Assembly (NCBI GenBank): GCA_041875495.1 | Contig: CP112982.1 | Location: 1,736,001-1,800,000, forward strand | DNA length: 64,000 bases | Source of the DNA: Halomonas sp. CH40 | Lineage (GTDB): Bacteria; Pseudomonadota; Gammaproteobacteria; Pseudomonadales; Halomonadaceae | Direction of reading: 5' to 3' | Translations under genes and position numbers: made by a program | Notes under the pieces: model-generated | What the model was told of the DNA's origin: nothing | Database searches by the model: none | The model's input: the letters and a program-made list of their open reading frames with translations, nothing else | Part shown: piece after piece, positions 8,490-17,854 of the stretch | Layout of the letters: the number at the start of each line of letters is the position of its first letter | How positions within the stretch are numbered: the first letter of the stretch is position 1

Positions 8490-10700
8490 TCAGAAATTTT
8501 CCAAAAAGATCGCTGGCATACTTTCAAGTGTTCCTGGACGAGCTAACAGGAAGCCTTGAACATAAGTGCAACGTCGCTGACTGATAAAGGCGAGCTGATC
8601 ATGGTTTTCCACGCCTTCAGCTACGACGTTCAGCCTCAGCGCCTTGGCAAGGGCAATAACGGCTTCTGTAATAGCAACATCCTCAGTGCTGTGAGGCAGG
8701 TCACGAATGAAAGAGCGATCAAGTTTGAGGGTATTCACCGGGAAGCGTTTGAGATAATTTAGCGATGAATAGCCGGTACCGAAATCATCAATGGCCAGCT
8801 GCACACCAAGATCGCGCAGCGCTTGCATGGTATCAATGGCCACCTCAACGTCATCCATTACCATACCCTCAGTAATTTCCAGTTCGACTTTTTCAGGCGG
8901 TATACCGCTCTCTTCAAGGGCAACACGCACGGCTGCAATCAGGCCTTCCTGGCGGAACTGGCGAGCAGACAGGTTGATCGCGATACCTGGCACTCGGCCA
9001 ATTTTTTCGCTTAGCATCATGGTGTCCCGGCAGGCACGGCGTAAAATCCAGGCACCTAGTGGGACAATAAGGTTGGTTTCTTCAGCCAGTGGAATGAAAT
9101 CGGCAGGCGAAACCATGTCATCGCCCCTAGGCCAGCGAATGAGCGCTTCCATGCTGGTAAAGCGGTTAGTACTCAGGTTCAGCTTGGGCTGGTAATGCAA
9201 GGTAAAGGCCTCTTCCGCCACTGCCTTGCGCAAATCGCTTTCCAGACGTACTCGTGCAGCACTGTTTTTATTCATGTTTTCGGAGAAGAAACGAAATTCA
9301 CCTCCGCCCTGGGCTTTGGCTTGCGCTAGTGCGGTTTCTGCTGAACGCACAAGTGCGTCAATGTCAGCGGCGTTGTCAGGGAAAATACCGATGCCGATAC
9401 TGGCCTGAAGAAAGATGTCCTCGCTGTTTCTTTTCTCGCCCTGAATCGTGAAAGGCTGGTTCATGACGTCAAGTATCCGCGTGGCCACGGCGGTGGCATT
9501 TTCTGGCATTTTGAGATCAGTGAGAATGATGGCAAAGCCATCGCTGCCTATCCGGGAAACAAGGTCGGGATGACGTTCACGGCGGCTCTTCTGGCGTGCG
9601 ACGAGATCGGTTCGCCGCACCACAACCGCCAGGCGTTCCGCCACTTCCACCAGCAGCTTATCCCCAATGAGAAAGCCAAAAGTATCATTGACCTGTTTGA
9701 AGCGGTCGATATTGATCAGCATCACACCCACGCAAGTTCCTTGACGTCGTGAAACCTCAAATTCGTGCTGTAGGCGATGACGAAACAAGGAACGGTTGGG
9801 TAGTGAGGTCAACGCATCGTAATACTGCAGCCGCTCGATTTCCTCTTCTGATGCTTTTTGTTGAGAGAGGTCATGAAATATCGCTACAAAATGGCGCGTC
9901 TCGCCTTTCTCATTCACCAGGCGGTCAATACTCATCAGCTTGGGGAAGGCCGTGCCATCTTCCCTGCGATCCCAGATTTCACCTTCCCAATGCAGATGCT
10001 GGTTTAATGCGGCCCACATTTTGCGATAGAAATCCGGGCTGTGTCGGCCTGACTTGGAAATTGATGGCTTTTTGCCGATAATGTTTTTGAGCTTGAAACC
10101 TGTCATCTGCTCATAGGCAGGATTGGCATAGAGAATTCGGTTGTCGGCATTGGTGATCACCACTGCATGACTGACACGCTCCACAACCCTGTTGACGAGT
10201 GCTAACTCATTGATGGTCTGTTGGTGGCTGGCAACTTCTTGCTCCAGCCGTTTAGTCCGTTCAAATACCCGTTCCTCAAGCTCGGCATTGATATCTTTAA
10301 GTAACTGTTCCTCGCGCTTACATTCACTGATATCTTGCAGGAAAGCAGCAAAGCGAGTCGCGCCGTTTTCCTTGAAAGCGCTCACAGAGACTAGCAAGGG
10401 TATCCTGTCGCCCGTACGATCAAGACCTTCTATTACCCGGGTCTTACCTAGCATATAACGCGGGCCATATTTAAAGTAAGCTGCGACATCATTCGGGTGG
10501 TGACAACATTCAGGGTTGGGCATTAATACAGTGATGAGATTTCCCACCAAAGCACCCGGTGCATAATGAAACAGCGCTTCCGCTGCCTGATTGGCTTGCA
10601 AGATACGGCCATGCTGATCAATGACAATAATGGCGTTAACAGCTTTGGTTAGCAGCTCAGCGCTATAGAGGGCTTTAGTATTTGCAGCTGTTTCATCCAT
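8490..10700 (-). CDS. PAS-PAS-GGDEF-EAL protein, probable c-di-GMP phosphodiesterase
   Basis: A 736-residue signalling protein without a clear transmembrane segment. Two PAS domains (about 10-130 and 180-300, the second ending in a PAC-like DGTAFPKLMSIDRLV region) precede a GGDEF domain (about 310-480) and an EAL domain (about 500-730). The GGDEF signature is replaced by GSDGF (385-389), so cyclase activity is unlikely. The EAL domain keeps EAL (518-520), the Asn of INLSARQF, ELEITEG, DDFGTGYSS, the Lys of LKLDRSF and the Glu of VVAEGVE, as expected for an active phosphodiesterase that lowers c-di-GMP. The degenerate GGDEF may bind GTP and tune the EAL domain. The next upstream gene is an Aer-like receptor on the same strand, suggesting a shared role in motility or attachment. 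Confidence 0.9.
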   Translation of the reverse strand: MDETAANTKALYSAELLTKAVNAIIVIDQHGRILQANQAAEALFHYAPGALVGNLITVLMPNPECCHHPNDVAAYFKYGPRYMLGKTRVIEGLDRTGDRIPLLVSVSAFKENGATRFAAFLQDISECKREEQLLKDINAELEERVFERTKRLEQEVASHQQTINELALVNRVVERVSHAVVITNADNRILYANPAYEQMTGFKLKNIIGKKPSISKSGRHSPDFYRKMWAALNQHLHWEGEIWDRREDGTAFPKLMSIDRLVNEKGETRHFVAIFHDLSQQKASEEEIERLQYYDALTSLPNRSLFRHRLQHEFEVSRRQGTCVGVMLINIDRFKQVNDTFGFLIGDKLLVEVAERLAVVVRRTDLVARQKSRRERHPDLVSRIGSDGFAIILTDLKMPENATAVATRILDVMNQPFTIQGEKRNSEDIFLQASIGIGIFPDNAADIDALVRSAETALAQAKAQGGGEFRFFSENMNKNSAARVRLESDLRKAVAEEAFTLHYQPKLNLSTNRFTSMEALIRWPRGDDMVSPADFIPLAEETNLIVPLGAWILRRACRDTMMLSEKIGRVPGIAINLSARQFRQEGLIAAVRVALEESGIPPEKVELEITEGMVMDDVEVAIDTMQALRDLGVQLAIDDFGTGYSSLNYLKRFPVNTLKLDRSFIRDLPHSTEDVAITEAVIALAKALRLNVVAEGVENHDQLAFISQRRCTYVQGFLLARPGTLESMPAIFLENF

Positions 10701-10740
10701 GCTACATGACTCCCATCATGTTCTACTCGCTTTATATACT

Positions 10741-10755
10741 TTCCCGATAAGGGAA
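10741..10755. promoter_or_regulatory. Inverted repeat upstream of the EAL gene
   Basis: TTCCC-gataa-GGGAA is a perfect 5-base dyad 41-55 bases before the EAL gene's ATG. It could be an operator or a small leader hairpin. It is short and may be chance. Confidence 0.25.
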
Positions 10756-10800
10756 GATGCTTAATCTGACATTGGTCTAATCCGCAATGTCATGTCTTAA

Positions 10801-10840
10801 GTTACATTGATGTTTCATTAGTTACATGAATGTTTCATTC
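10801..10840. repeat. 20-bp tandem duplication between receptor and EAL genes
   Basis: GTTACATTGATGTTTCATTA (10801-10820) is followed directly by GTTACATGAATGTTTCATTC (10821-10840), with three mismatches. It lies just downstream of the chemoreceptor stop and about 100 bases upstream of the EAL gene start, so it may hold duplicated regulator half-sites for that promoter. Confidence 0.7.
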
Positions 10841-10845
10841 ATAAG

Positions 10846-12600
10846 TTAAAACTCGTACCACTCGGATTCAGAGGCTTCTCGGCTTAAACGTGCCGATGAG
10901 ATTGTCTCGCTGGGAGCCAGGTCATGTTGGCCTTGCACAATGCCCTGACGCTGTGGCTTTTTGCTGTGCGGCAGTGCGCTCTGATCGGCACCACGCGTCA
11001 GTTTTTGAAGATAGGCACTACGTTGGCGTTCGTTCAAAAAAGCCATTGCGCTGTGTGAAAGTCCGCGTATCTGTTCGCTAAGTTCTGTGGTGGCTTGCTG
11101 ATAGGTGCCCATACTGGCAGCGCTGGACTGCGTACTATGATCGATATCGTTGATGGCACTGCTGATCTGGCGAATGCCTTCGCTCTGCTCGTGAGTGGCG
11201 GCGGTGATTTCGCCCATCAGGTCGTTCACACGATGACTCGCCGACCGAATTTTTTCCATGGCCTCGGTGGCTTCATCCGCGTGCGCCTGTCCGCCATGAA
11301 TGCTTTTACGTGCCTGATCAATCAGCCCCTGCACCTGCTTGGCCGCATCGGCAGATTGGCTGGCCAGTTTGCGCACCTCTTCAGCCACCACGGCAAAGCC
11401 TCGACCGTGCTCGCCAGCACGCGCCGCTTCAACCGACGCATTTAGCGCCAGAATGTTGGTTTGGAATGCAATGGTGTCGATCGTGCTGACAATGCCAGCC
11501 ATGTTGTCAGCGTGCTGGGTGATTTCCTGCATGGCATTGGCAAGGTTGCTCATCACGGCGCTGGTATGACCCACCTCATTAACGTTACCCACAGAGGCGT
11601 TGCTGGCCTGAGTAGCGTTATCGGCACTTTGAGCCACGGTAGAGGAGATTTCTTCAGCGCTTGTCGCTGTTTGCTGCACGGCCGAGGCCTGCTGTTCAAG
11701 GCGTGAAGCCATGGCGTCATTGCCTCGCGAGATGCTCTTCACAGCTGGGCCAACGCGTTCGACGCGCTCATTGAGATCGCCGATCAACGCCTCTAGCGAG
11801 CGGCGAGTGAAGTTCATGGTACTCAGGGTGTTATCCATTTCCCTTTTCCCTATGCGCGGGATACTGGCTTCCAGGTTGCCAGCCGCCAACTGCAAGGCAA
11901 AATCGTTGGTAGCATAGAAAAAGCGCCGGTTACGTAAGCCGCTATAGAGCTGCCACGCACCCACTGCCAAGCCACCCATCAGGCCGGTACCGAGAAACAA
12001 CATATCGGCACTGCTTTGTGGCGCAAGTTGGTTAAGAGTGGTGGACGCGGCGATACCCAACCCACTAAAGAGGCCAAAGCCGACAAGTGCTGAAAAAGCG
12101 GACTGCACTCGCATACTTTTGATATTAAATGGTATGAGTCGACGCAGCGAACGGCGATAAGCGATGCCGTGCTTGACTTCATAGCGTCCGCCCTGCTGAC
12201 GAATATCGCGGTATACCTCTTCGGCGTGTGCCACTTCCTGATCGCTCGGTTTAATACGAATAGAGCAAAAACCGGTGACTTTATTGTTTTCGCGAATAGG
12301 TACCACATTCGCCCGAACCCAATAGTAGTCGCCATTTTTACGCCGGTTTTTGACCAGTCCCGACCAGTATTTGCCCGCTTGTAGGTCATCCCACATATCC
12401 TTGAACACCACTTCAGGCATATCTGGGTGGCGAACTATATTGTGGGGTGAGTGTTGAAGTTCCTCGTAGCTAAAACCACTGGCATCAATAAATGCTTGAT
12501 TGGCGTAAAGAATATGGCTTTGACTATCGGTTTTGGAAATCAGGACATCAGCATCATCAAGGACGTACTCCTGCTGAGTTACGGCACCGTTATCGCGCAT
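10846..12600 (-). CDS. Aer-like PAS-domain methyl-accepting chemotaxis protein
   Basis: A 584-residue energy/redox-taxis receptor. Residues about 15-120 form an Aer-like PAS domain ([47 protein letters not shown]), which in E. coli Aer binds FAD. Two hydrophobic segments near 165-215 anchor it in the membrane with almost no periplasmic part. A HAMP-like stretch and the methylation helices follow, with the conserved signalling tip around [19 protein letters not shown] and [15 protein letters not shown]. The last five residues are EWYEF, matching the aromatic-xx-aromatic tether that recruits CheR/CheB. The neighbouring EAL protein suggests linkage between taxis and c-di-GMP. The sensed signal is inferred, not shown. 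Confidence 0.9.
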   Translation of the reverse strand: MRDNGAVTQQEYVLDDADVLISKTDSQSHILYANQAFIDASGFSYEELQHSPHNIVRHPDMPEVVFKDMWDDLQAGKYWSGLVKNRRKNGDYYWVRANVVPIRENNKVTGFCSIRIKPSDQEVAHAEEVYRDIRQQGGRYEVKHGIAYRRSLRRLIPFNIKSMRVQSAFSALVGFGLFSGLGIAASTTLNQLAPQSSADMLFLGTGLMGGLAVGAWQLYSGLRNRRFFYATNDFALQLAAGNLEASIPRIGKREMDNTLSTMNFTRRSLEALIGDLNERVERVGPAVKSISRGNDAMASRLEQQASAVQQTATSAEEISSTVAQSADNATQASNASVGNVNEVGHTSAVMSNLANAMQEITQHADNMAGIVSTIDTIAFQTNILALNASVEAARAGEHGRGFAVVAEEVRKLASQSADAAKQVQGLIDQARKSIHGGQAHADEATEAMEKIRSASHRVNDLMGEITAATHEQSEGIRQISSAINDIDHSTQSSAASMGTYQQATTELSEQIRGLSHSAMAFLNERQRSAYLQKLTRGADQSALPHSKKPQRQGIVQGQHDLAPSETISSARLSREASESEWYEF

Positions 12601-12789
12601 TTTATCTTCCCTAATTTAAGCTATACAAATTACTGCAGCTCAATATCATTTTTGCATAAGTTTATTTTTTAAATATAGACAACTAAACACCCAAAAAGAA
12701 CACTTTGGTTGTTTGATTATGTAAAAAATTGATGTGGGTCAAAAAAATGGCAGTTTCAATGGCTTGAGGTGGACCCAGAGCGCCAACAC

Positions 12790-12825
12790 AAAAAACCGCC
12801 GCTCGGGACGACCCATAAGCGGCGG
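12790..12825 (-). terminator. Intrinsic terminator of tRNA-Pro(GGG)
   Basis: On the minus strand the 8-base arms AGCGGCGG/CCGCCGCT (forward 12796-12803 with 12818-12825) form a GC-rich stem followed by six T (forward A at 12790-12795). It begins 17 bases after the tRNA CCA end. Confidence 0.8.
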
Positions 12826-12841
12826 CTTTTATTGATATTTT

Positions 12842-12918
12842 TGGTCGGAGCGACAGGATTCGAACCTGCGACCTTTGCAACCCCATTGCAACGCGCTACC
12901 AAGCTGCGCCACGCTCCG
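12842..12918 (-). tRNA. tRNA-Pro (anticodon GGG)
   Basis: The minus strand folds into a complete 77-base cloverleaf: acceptor arms CGGAGCG/CGCTCCG, D-arm GCGCAGCTTGGTAGCGC, anticodon stem TTGCA/TGCAA around loop ATGGGGT (anticodon GGG), T-arm with GGTTCGAATCC, discriminator A and an encoded CCA. It reads CCC/CCU codons. It is a lone gene with its own terminator; a second proline tRNA (TGG) is at 38136. Confidence 0.95.
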
Positions 12919-13147
12919 ATGCCTTTTTTGAAGCGCTGATAAGTGCCTCAAGACGGTGCGTATACTAGCGTTTCAGCTTTCAAAATGAAAGTGCTTTTGT
13001 GATTTTTTTCAGTTGCTTGTGGTGATGGGCTTTTTGTTGGTTGCGGTAGCGAAGGTGTGTTTAAGAGCTAATGCTGCCATGTTGGGGTGAATGCTGGGCA
13101 GATAGCGCGTAAAATGGCGAACTTTTGCACCTCAATTGGACCATTTT

Positions 13148-14734
13148 GTGATCGCAACCGCCAACATCACCATGCAGTTTGGGGCCAAGCCCCTGTTTGA
13201 AAACGTCTCTGTCAAATTCAACAACGGAAATCGCTACGGGCTTATCGGCGCCAACGGCTGCGGTAAATCCACCTTCATGAAGATTCTGGGGGGTGATCTG
13301 GAGCCTTCTTCCGGGCAGGTAATGGTGGATTCCAGCACCCGGCTGGGCAAGTTGCGCCAAGACCAGTTTGCGTTTGAAAATGAGCGGGTGATCGATACGG
13401 TCATTATGGGTAATACCGAGCTCTGGCAGGTGGCGGCGGAGCGTGAGCGCATCTATTCGCTGGCCGAGATGAGCGAAGAAGACGGTATGGCCGTGGCGGA
13501 TCTTGAGGTGCGCTTTGCCGAACTCGATGGCTATACTGCCGAGCCGCGTGCCGGTGAGTTACTGCTGGGCCTGGGAATTCCGCTCGAGCAGCATTTTGGC
13601 CCGATGAGTGAGGTGTCGCCCGGTTGGAAGCTGCGGGTTCTGCTCGCCCAGGCGTTGTTTTCCGATCCGGATGTACTGCTGCTGGATGAGCCGACCAACC
13701 ATCTGGATATCAATACGATCCGCTGGCTTGAGGATATTCTCAAGGCGCGTAGCAGTACCATGATCATTATCTCCCACGACCGCCACTTCCTTAACAGTGT
13801 CTGTACCCACATGGCGGATCTGGATTATGGCGAGATCACCCTGTTTCCGGGCAACTACGATGACTACATGACCGCCGCCACTGCCGTGCGCGAGCGCCAG
13901 CAGTCGGATAACGCCAAGAAAAAGGCCCAGATTGCCGAACTGCAGCAGTTTGTCAGCCGTTTTTCGGCCAATGCCTCCAAGGCCAAGCAGGCTACCTCGC
14001 GGGCGCGCCAGATCGACAAGATCAAGCTTGAAGATATCAAGCCGTCAAGCCGGGTCAGCCCCTTTATTCGTTTTGATCAGGCCAAGAAAATCCATCGCAA
14101 CGCGGTCAATGTCGATAACATCAGTAAAGGTTATGATGAAGCGCCGCTGTTCAAGCGGCTTTCGATGACCGTGGAAGCCGGTGAGCGCATTGCCATTATT
14201 GGCCCCAACGGCATTGGCAAGACGACGCTGCTCAAGACTTTAGCGGGAGAACTTCACCCGGATGACGGAGAGGTGAAGTGGACCGATAGCGCCGATCTGG
14301 GGGTCTTTGCCCAGGAGCATGGCGATGATTTTGCCGTGGATGCCACTCTGTTCGAGTGGATGGCCCAGTGGACCCAGGGTGGCGAGCAGACGGTGCGCGG
14401 AGCGCTCGGGCGGATGCTGTTTTCCAGCGATGATATTGAAAAGTCGGTCAAGGTGATTTCCGGTGGCGAGCAGGGCAGGATGCTGTTTGGCAAACTAACC
14501 CTGACCCAGCCGAACGTGCTGCTGATGGATGAGCCGACCAATCACCTGGATATGGAATCCATTGAGGCACTGAATCTGGCGTTGGAAAACTATCCGGGCA
14601 CGCTGATTTTTGTCAGCCATGACCGCGAGTTTGTCTCATCGCTGGCCACCCGGGTGCTGGATATGAGCAATGAAGGCATTGTTGATTTCAGCGGCAGCTA
14701 CGATGATTACCTGCGCAGCCAGGGCGTTGCCTGA
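13148..14734 (+). CDS. ybiT: ABC-F family ATPase YbiT
   Basis: A 528-residue soluble protein with two tandem ABC cassettes and no membrane domain, the hallmark of ABC-F factors that act on the ribosome. Walker A motifs are at 34-41 (GANGCGKS) and 352-359 (GPNGIGKT); both cassettes have [20 protein letters not shown]alker B stretches, and the linker contains the family region [20 protein letters not shown] followed by [19 protein letters not shown]. It resembles E. coli YbiT from end to end (530 residues). The GTG at 13148 is preferred because it gives a start like YbiT's; a TTG four codons upstream is possible. YbiT's exact role is unresolved; ribosome rescue or translation tuning is likely from the family. 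Confidence 0.93.
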   Translation: MIATANITMQFGAKPLFENVSVKFNNGNRYGLIGANGCGKSTFMKILGGDLEPSSGQVMVDSSTRLGKLRQDQFAFENERVIDTVIMGNTELWQVAAERERIYSLAEMSEEDGMAVADLEVRFAELDGYTAEPRAGELLLGLGIPLEQHFGPMSEVSPGWKLRVLLAQALFSDPDVLLLDEPTNHLDINTIRWLEDILKARSSTMIIISHDRHFLNSVCTHMADLDYGEITLFPGNYDDYMTAATAVRERQQSDNAKKKAQIAELQQFVSRFSANASKAKQATSRARQIDKIKLEDIKPSSRVSPFIRFDQAKKIHRNAVNVDNISKGYDEAPLFKRLSMTVEAGERIAIIGPNGIGKTTLLKTLAGELHPDDGEVKWTDSADLGVFAQEHGDDFAVDATLFEWMAQWTQGGEQTVRGALGRMLFSSDDIEKSVKVISGGEQGRMLFGKLTLTQPNVLLMDEPTNHLDMESIEALNLALENYPGTLIFVSHDREFVSSLATRVLDMSNEGIVDFSGSYDDYLRSQGVA

Positions 14735-14770
14735 TTCGCTGTAAATCTCCAACGCCAGCTTGCCGCTGGG

Positions 14771-15487
14771 TCAAAGCCCGAAGAGCTTGACGACCTGGGG
14801 AATCAGTATTGAACTGAACACGCCGGTCAGGCCCATGGCCAGACCGGCGAAAGCGCCTGCCAGGGTGCTGCGCTGCATGGCGTAGGCGGTGCCAAAACCA
14901 TGGGCGGCCATCCCCAGGGCAAAGCCGCTGGATGTATCCGAATGTATTTTCAGCAGGCGGAAGACCAGCGGCGCCAGCAGGCAGCCGATCATACCGGTGG
15001 TGAGGGCCAGGCCGGCAGAAAGCGAGGGGAAACCGCCTATCTGTTCGGAAATACCAATGGCAATCGGTGACGTGACTGATTTGGGGGCCAGTGACAGCAG
15101 GAGTTGATCGCTGCTGCCAAACAGCTGGCCAATCCATAAGGTAGTGACAACCGCGGTCAGGCTGCCACTCAAACAGACCAGCATGATAGGAACCACCATC
15201 TGGCGAATACGGGCGCGGTGATCAAACAGCGGCACGGCCAGCGCTACTGTGGCTGGGCCAAGCAGAAAATGGATGAACTGGGCACCCTCGAAGTAGGTAT
15301 CGTAGCTGGTGTTGCTCAGGGTCAGCAGCGCTATGATCATCAGCATGGCCACCAGCACCGGATGCAGCAGGGCAGTCCCACCCGCTTTGCGGTTGAGGGC
15401 GCTGGCCAGCAGATAGGCGGCCAGGGTAATCACCATCCATAAGAGCGGCCGGGCGTTGAAGTAGACCCAGAAGCTGGTCAGTTGCAT
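14771..15487 (-). CDS. LrgB/CidB (YohK) family membrane protein
   Basis: A 238-residue polytopic inner-membrane protein of the LrgB family. Seen: about six to seven hydrophobic segments and the conserved C-terminal half containing LAPKSVTSPIAIGISEQIGG and a glycine-rich region AHGFGTAYAMQ. LrgA/LrgB-type pairs have been linked to murein hydrolase control and to pyruvate or glycolate export in different organisms. The start is three bases after the stop of the LrgA-type gene, so the two are co-transcribed. It converges on ybiT. Which substrate it moves cannot be told here. Confidence 0.88.
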   Translation of the reverse strand: MQLTSFWVYFNARPLLWMVITLAAYLLASALNRKAGGTALLHPVLVAMLMIIALLTLSNTSYDTYFEGAQFIHFLLGPATVALAVPLFDHRARIRQMVVPIMLVCLSGSLTAVVTTLWIGQLFGSSDQLLLSLAPKSVTSPIAIGISEQIGGFPSLSAGLALTTGMIGCLLAPLVFRLLKIHSDTSSGFALGMAAHGFGTAYAMQRSTLAGAFAGLAMGLTGVFSSILIPQVVKLFGL

Positions 15488-15490
15488 GCC

Positions 15491-15844
15491 TTATTTCTCC
15501 CTTTTTTGTTGTCGCTTTTCAAAGGATTGCAGCATCCAGCCGGTTAACGCCAGGGTGAGAAAGGTGCTGAGTATCAGCGAGGCGAGAATGCTTAGCCAGT
15601 GTTGCGCCAGGGTATCCGCAAACAGCATCAGGCCAACGCCTGCGGGTACAAATAGCAATGACAGATGGCGAACCAGGCCTTCCGCGGGCAGGCGCAGGCT
15701 GTCCGGCACGCGGCCAACGATCAGCAGGCCTGCCAGCAGCAATAGCATGCCCGCCACCGGGCCGGGAATTGGCCAGCCAAACCAGACCATCAGCCATTCA
15801 CCTGCCAGTTGGCACACCAGCAGAATCAGAAATCCTTGTACCAT
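15491..15844 (-). CDS. CidA/LrgA (YohJ) family membrane protein
   Basis: A 117-residue small hydrophobic protein with about four membrane segments, of the holin-like CidA/LrgA family. The stretch WPIPGPVAGMLLLL is the family hallmark, as is FVPAGVGLM. It precedes the LrgB-type gene by three bases and probably forms a membrane complex with it. The ATG at 15844 is preferred over an upstream start because the protein then begins directly with the first membrane helix (MVQGFLILLVCQL) and TGGAGG lies 10 bases upstream; a longer start would overlap arfB. Confidence 0.85.
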   Translation of the reverse strand: MVQGFLILLVCQLAGEWLMVWFGWPIPGPVAGMLLLLAGLLIVGRVPDSLRLPAEGLVRHLSLLFVPAGVGLMLFADTLAQHWLSILASLILSTFLTLALTGWMLQSFEKRQQKREK

Positions 15845-15869
15845 AGCCACTAGGCCTCCAGTGAGTGAA

Positions 15870-16292
15870 TCAATGCCCTGAAGGCGATACCTTGCCACGC
15901 AACGCCTTGGTCTTGCCTTTGCGCGTCTTGCTGTCCACCCGCTTGCGCTTGGCTGATCGAGTAGGCCGTGTGGGACGGCGTGCACGTTGTTCTCGGGTAG
16001 CCGCTTTAATTAGCTCTGCCAGGCGCTCCAGGGCATCATCGCGGTTCTTTTCCTGGGTGCGAAAGCGCTGTGCCTTGATAATGATCACGCCGTCCTGGGT
16101 AATACGCTGATCATTGAACGCCAGCAGCCGCTCTTTATAGAAAGGCGGCAGGCTGGAGCGCTGAATGTCAAAACGCAGGTGAATGGCCGACGCCACCTTG
16201 TTGACGTTTTGCCCGCCAGCGCCCTGGGCGCGAATGGGGTTAAGCTCAATTTCCCATTCAGCAATTGTTACCGTATTGGAGAGTCGCAGCAT
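15870..16292 (-). CDS. arfB: Alternative ribosome-rescue factor ArfB (YaeJ), peptidyl-tRNA hydrolase
   Basis: A 140-residue release-factor-like protein that hydrolyses peptidyl-tRNA on ribosomes stalled at the end of a broken mRNA. Seen: the catalytic GGQ at residues 26-28 within GAGGQNVNK, and a basic, lysine/arginine-rich C-terminal tail (about residues 105-140) that in ArfB inserts into the empty mRNA channel. The length equals E. coli ArfB (140), and the codon-recognition domain of RF1/RF2 is absent, which separates it from prfA/prfB. It lies upstream of the LrgAB-type genes and downstream of ppnN with no obvious functional tie. Confidence 0.92.
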   Translation of the reverse strand: MLRLSNTVTIAEWEIELNPIRAQGAGGQNVNKVASAIHLRFDIQRSSLPPFYKERLLAFNDQRITQDGVIIIKAQRFRTQEKNRDDALERLAELIKAATREQRARRPTRPTRSAKRKRVDSKTRKGKTKALRGKVSPSGH

Positions 16293-16344
16293 GCTGCTCC
16301 CTGGTTGAGTGATAGCGTTCAGAGCGTTCAGTTTAAAACGTGAT

Positions 16345-17727
16345 TCAACTTAAAACATAGCAGGGTATGTAGTCCTGGCCATCCAGTTTCATACGCCCCT
16401 GAGCCACAAATGAGGTCAGCAGGGCATCCAGGCGACGCATCAGCTCGGGTTCTGCCTGCAGGCGGAAGGGGCCGTGCGCTTCGATGGCGCGAATACCTTG
16501 TTCTTTAACGTTGCCTGCCACAATGCCGGAAAAGGCGCGGCGTAGGTTGGCTGCCAGTTCATGGGTCGGTTGCTCGCGGTCTAATCTGAGCGCTTGCATG
16601 GCCGCATGGGTGGGTTCGAAGGTTTCCTGAAAATTTCGCGCTATAGTCAAACGCCAATTGTAGTAGAAGGCATCCTGATGATGACGGCGGAACTCCGCCA
16701 CTTCATCGACCCCGTGGCGCATCTTGCGCGCTACGTCCACCGGGTCACCGGTGATGATGGCGTAATAACGGCGGACGTCTTCTCCCAGGGTGTAAACAAG
16801 AAATTCGTCAATCCTGGCAAAGTACTCGGCTGAGTCGGCGGGGCCGGTGAATATCAGCGGGAAGGGCGTTTCGCAGTTGTCGGGGTGCAGCAGAATACCC
16901 AGCAGGTAAAGAATCTCTTCGGCGGTACCTACCCCACCGGGGAAGACGATGATGCCGTGGCCCAGGCGCACAAAGGCTTCCAGACGCTTTTCAATATCCG
17001 GCATGACCACCAGTTCATTGACAATCGGGTTGGGGGCTTCAGCGGCAATGATGCCGGGCTCTGAAATCCCCAGGTAACGGCCATTGTGGCGGCGCTGCTT
17101 GGCATGGGCAACGTTGGCGCCCTTCATCGGCCCTTTCATGGCCCCCGGGCCACAGCCGGTGCAGATATCTAGATCCCGCAGCCCCAGATGATAACCAACG
17201 TCCTTGGTGTACTCATATTCTTCACGGGAGATGGAATGCCCGCCCCAGCACACCACCAGGCTGGGGTCGCGGCCGGGTTGCAGGGTGCCTGCCTTACGCA
17301 GGATATGAAACACGGCGTTGGTGGTGCCTTCCCCCGTGGTCAGATCAAAGCGCTGGTGCTGCTGAATTTCGTTATAGACGTAGACAATATCGCGAATGAT
17401 GGCGGACAGGTGTTCGCGGATACCGCGGATCATCCGCCCGTCAACAAAGGCGTCAGCCGGGGCATTGGCCAGCTTGAGGCGGATACCGCGATCCTGCTGC
17501 AGGACCTCGATATCGAAATCCTTGTAGGCTTCCATCAAGGCCAGGCTGTCGTCGGTGGGGTTACCGCAATTGAGAACGGCCAGAGCACAGCGGCGCAGCA
17601 GGTCATGCAGACCCGTCTTCGAGGTGCAGTGCAGGCGGTTGACCTCGTGCTGGGACAGCACTTCCAGGCTTCCTTCCGGGGAAATGATCGTGGAGAGCGT
17701 CGGGCGCGACTGAAGCGGGCTGTTCAT
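16345..17727 (-). CDS. ppnN: Pyrimidine/purine nucleotide 5'-monophosphate nucleosidase PpnN (YgdH)
   Basis: A 460-residue cytoplasmic enzyme that cleaves nucleoside monophosphates to the base and ribose 5-phosphate, and in E. coli is stimulated by (p)ppGpp. Similarity to E. coli YgdH (454 residues) runs along the whole length, including AFVDGRMIRGIR, VVCWGGHSI, CTGCGPGAMKGPMKGA and the C-terminal RRAFSGIVAGNVKE. The LOG-family phosphoribohydrolase motif PGGVGTAEE is at 263-271. The gene is divergent from the LysR gene at 17855, with 127 bases between them. Confidence 0.94.
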   Translation of the reverse strand: MNSPLQSRPTLSTIISPEGSLEVLSQHEVNRLHCTSKTGLHDLLRRCALAVLNCGNPTDDSLALMEAYKDFDIEVLQQDRGIRLKLANAPADAFVDGRMIRGIREHLSAIIRDIVYVYNEIQQHQRFDLTTGEGTTNAVFHILRKAGTLQPGRDPSLVVCWGGHSISREEYEYTKDVGYHLGLRDLDICTGCGPGAMKGPMKGANVAHAKQRRHNGRYLGISEPGIIAAEAPNPIVNELVVMPDIEKRLEAFVRLGHGIIVFPGGVGTAEEILYLLGILLHPDNCETPFPLIFTGPADSAEYFARIDEFLVYTLGEDVRRYYAIITGDPVDVARKMRHGVDEVAEFRRHHQDAFYYNWRLTIARNFQETFEPTHAAMQALRLDREQPTHELAANLRRAFSGIVAGNVKEQGIRAIEAHGPFRLQAEPELMRRLDALLTSFVAQGRMKLDGQDYIPCYVLS

Positions 17728-17854
17728 AGATCGGGTTCCATTGTGTCTTCGTCAAGGTGCGCCATCTTAGCATGTGGCTTGCCCGATGGCAGAGGCATAG
17801 GGCAACTGGATGAATATGTTAGAATAATTGGATTCTAACTGTTGGCTGCTTGCT

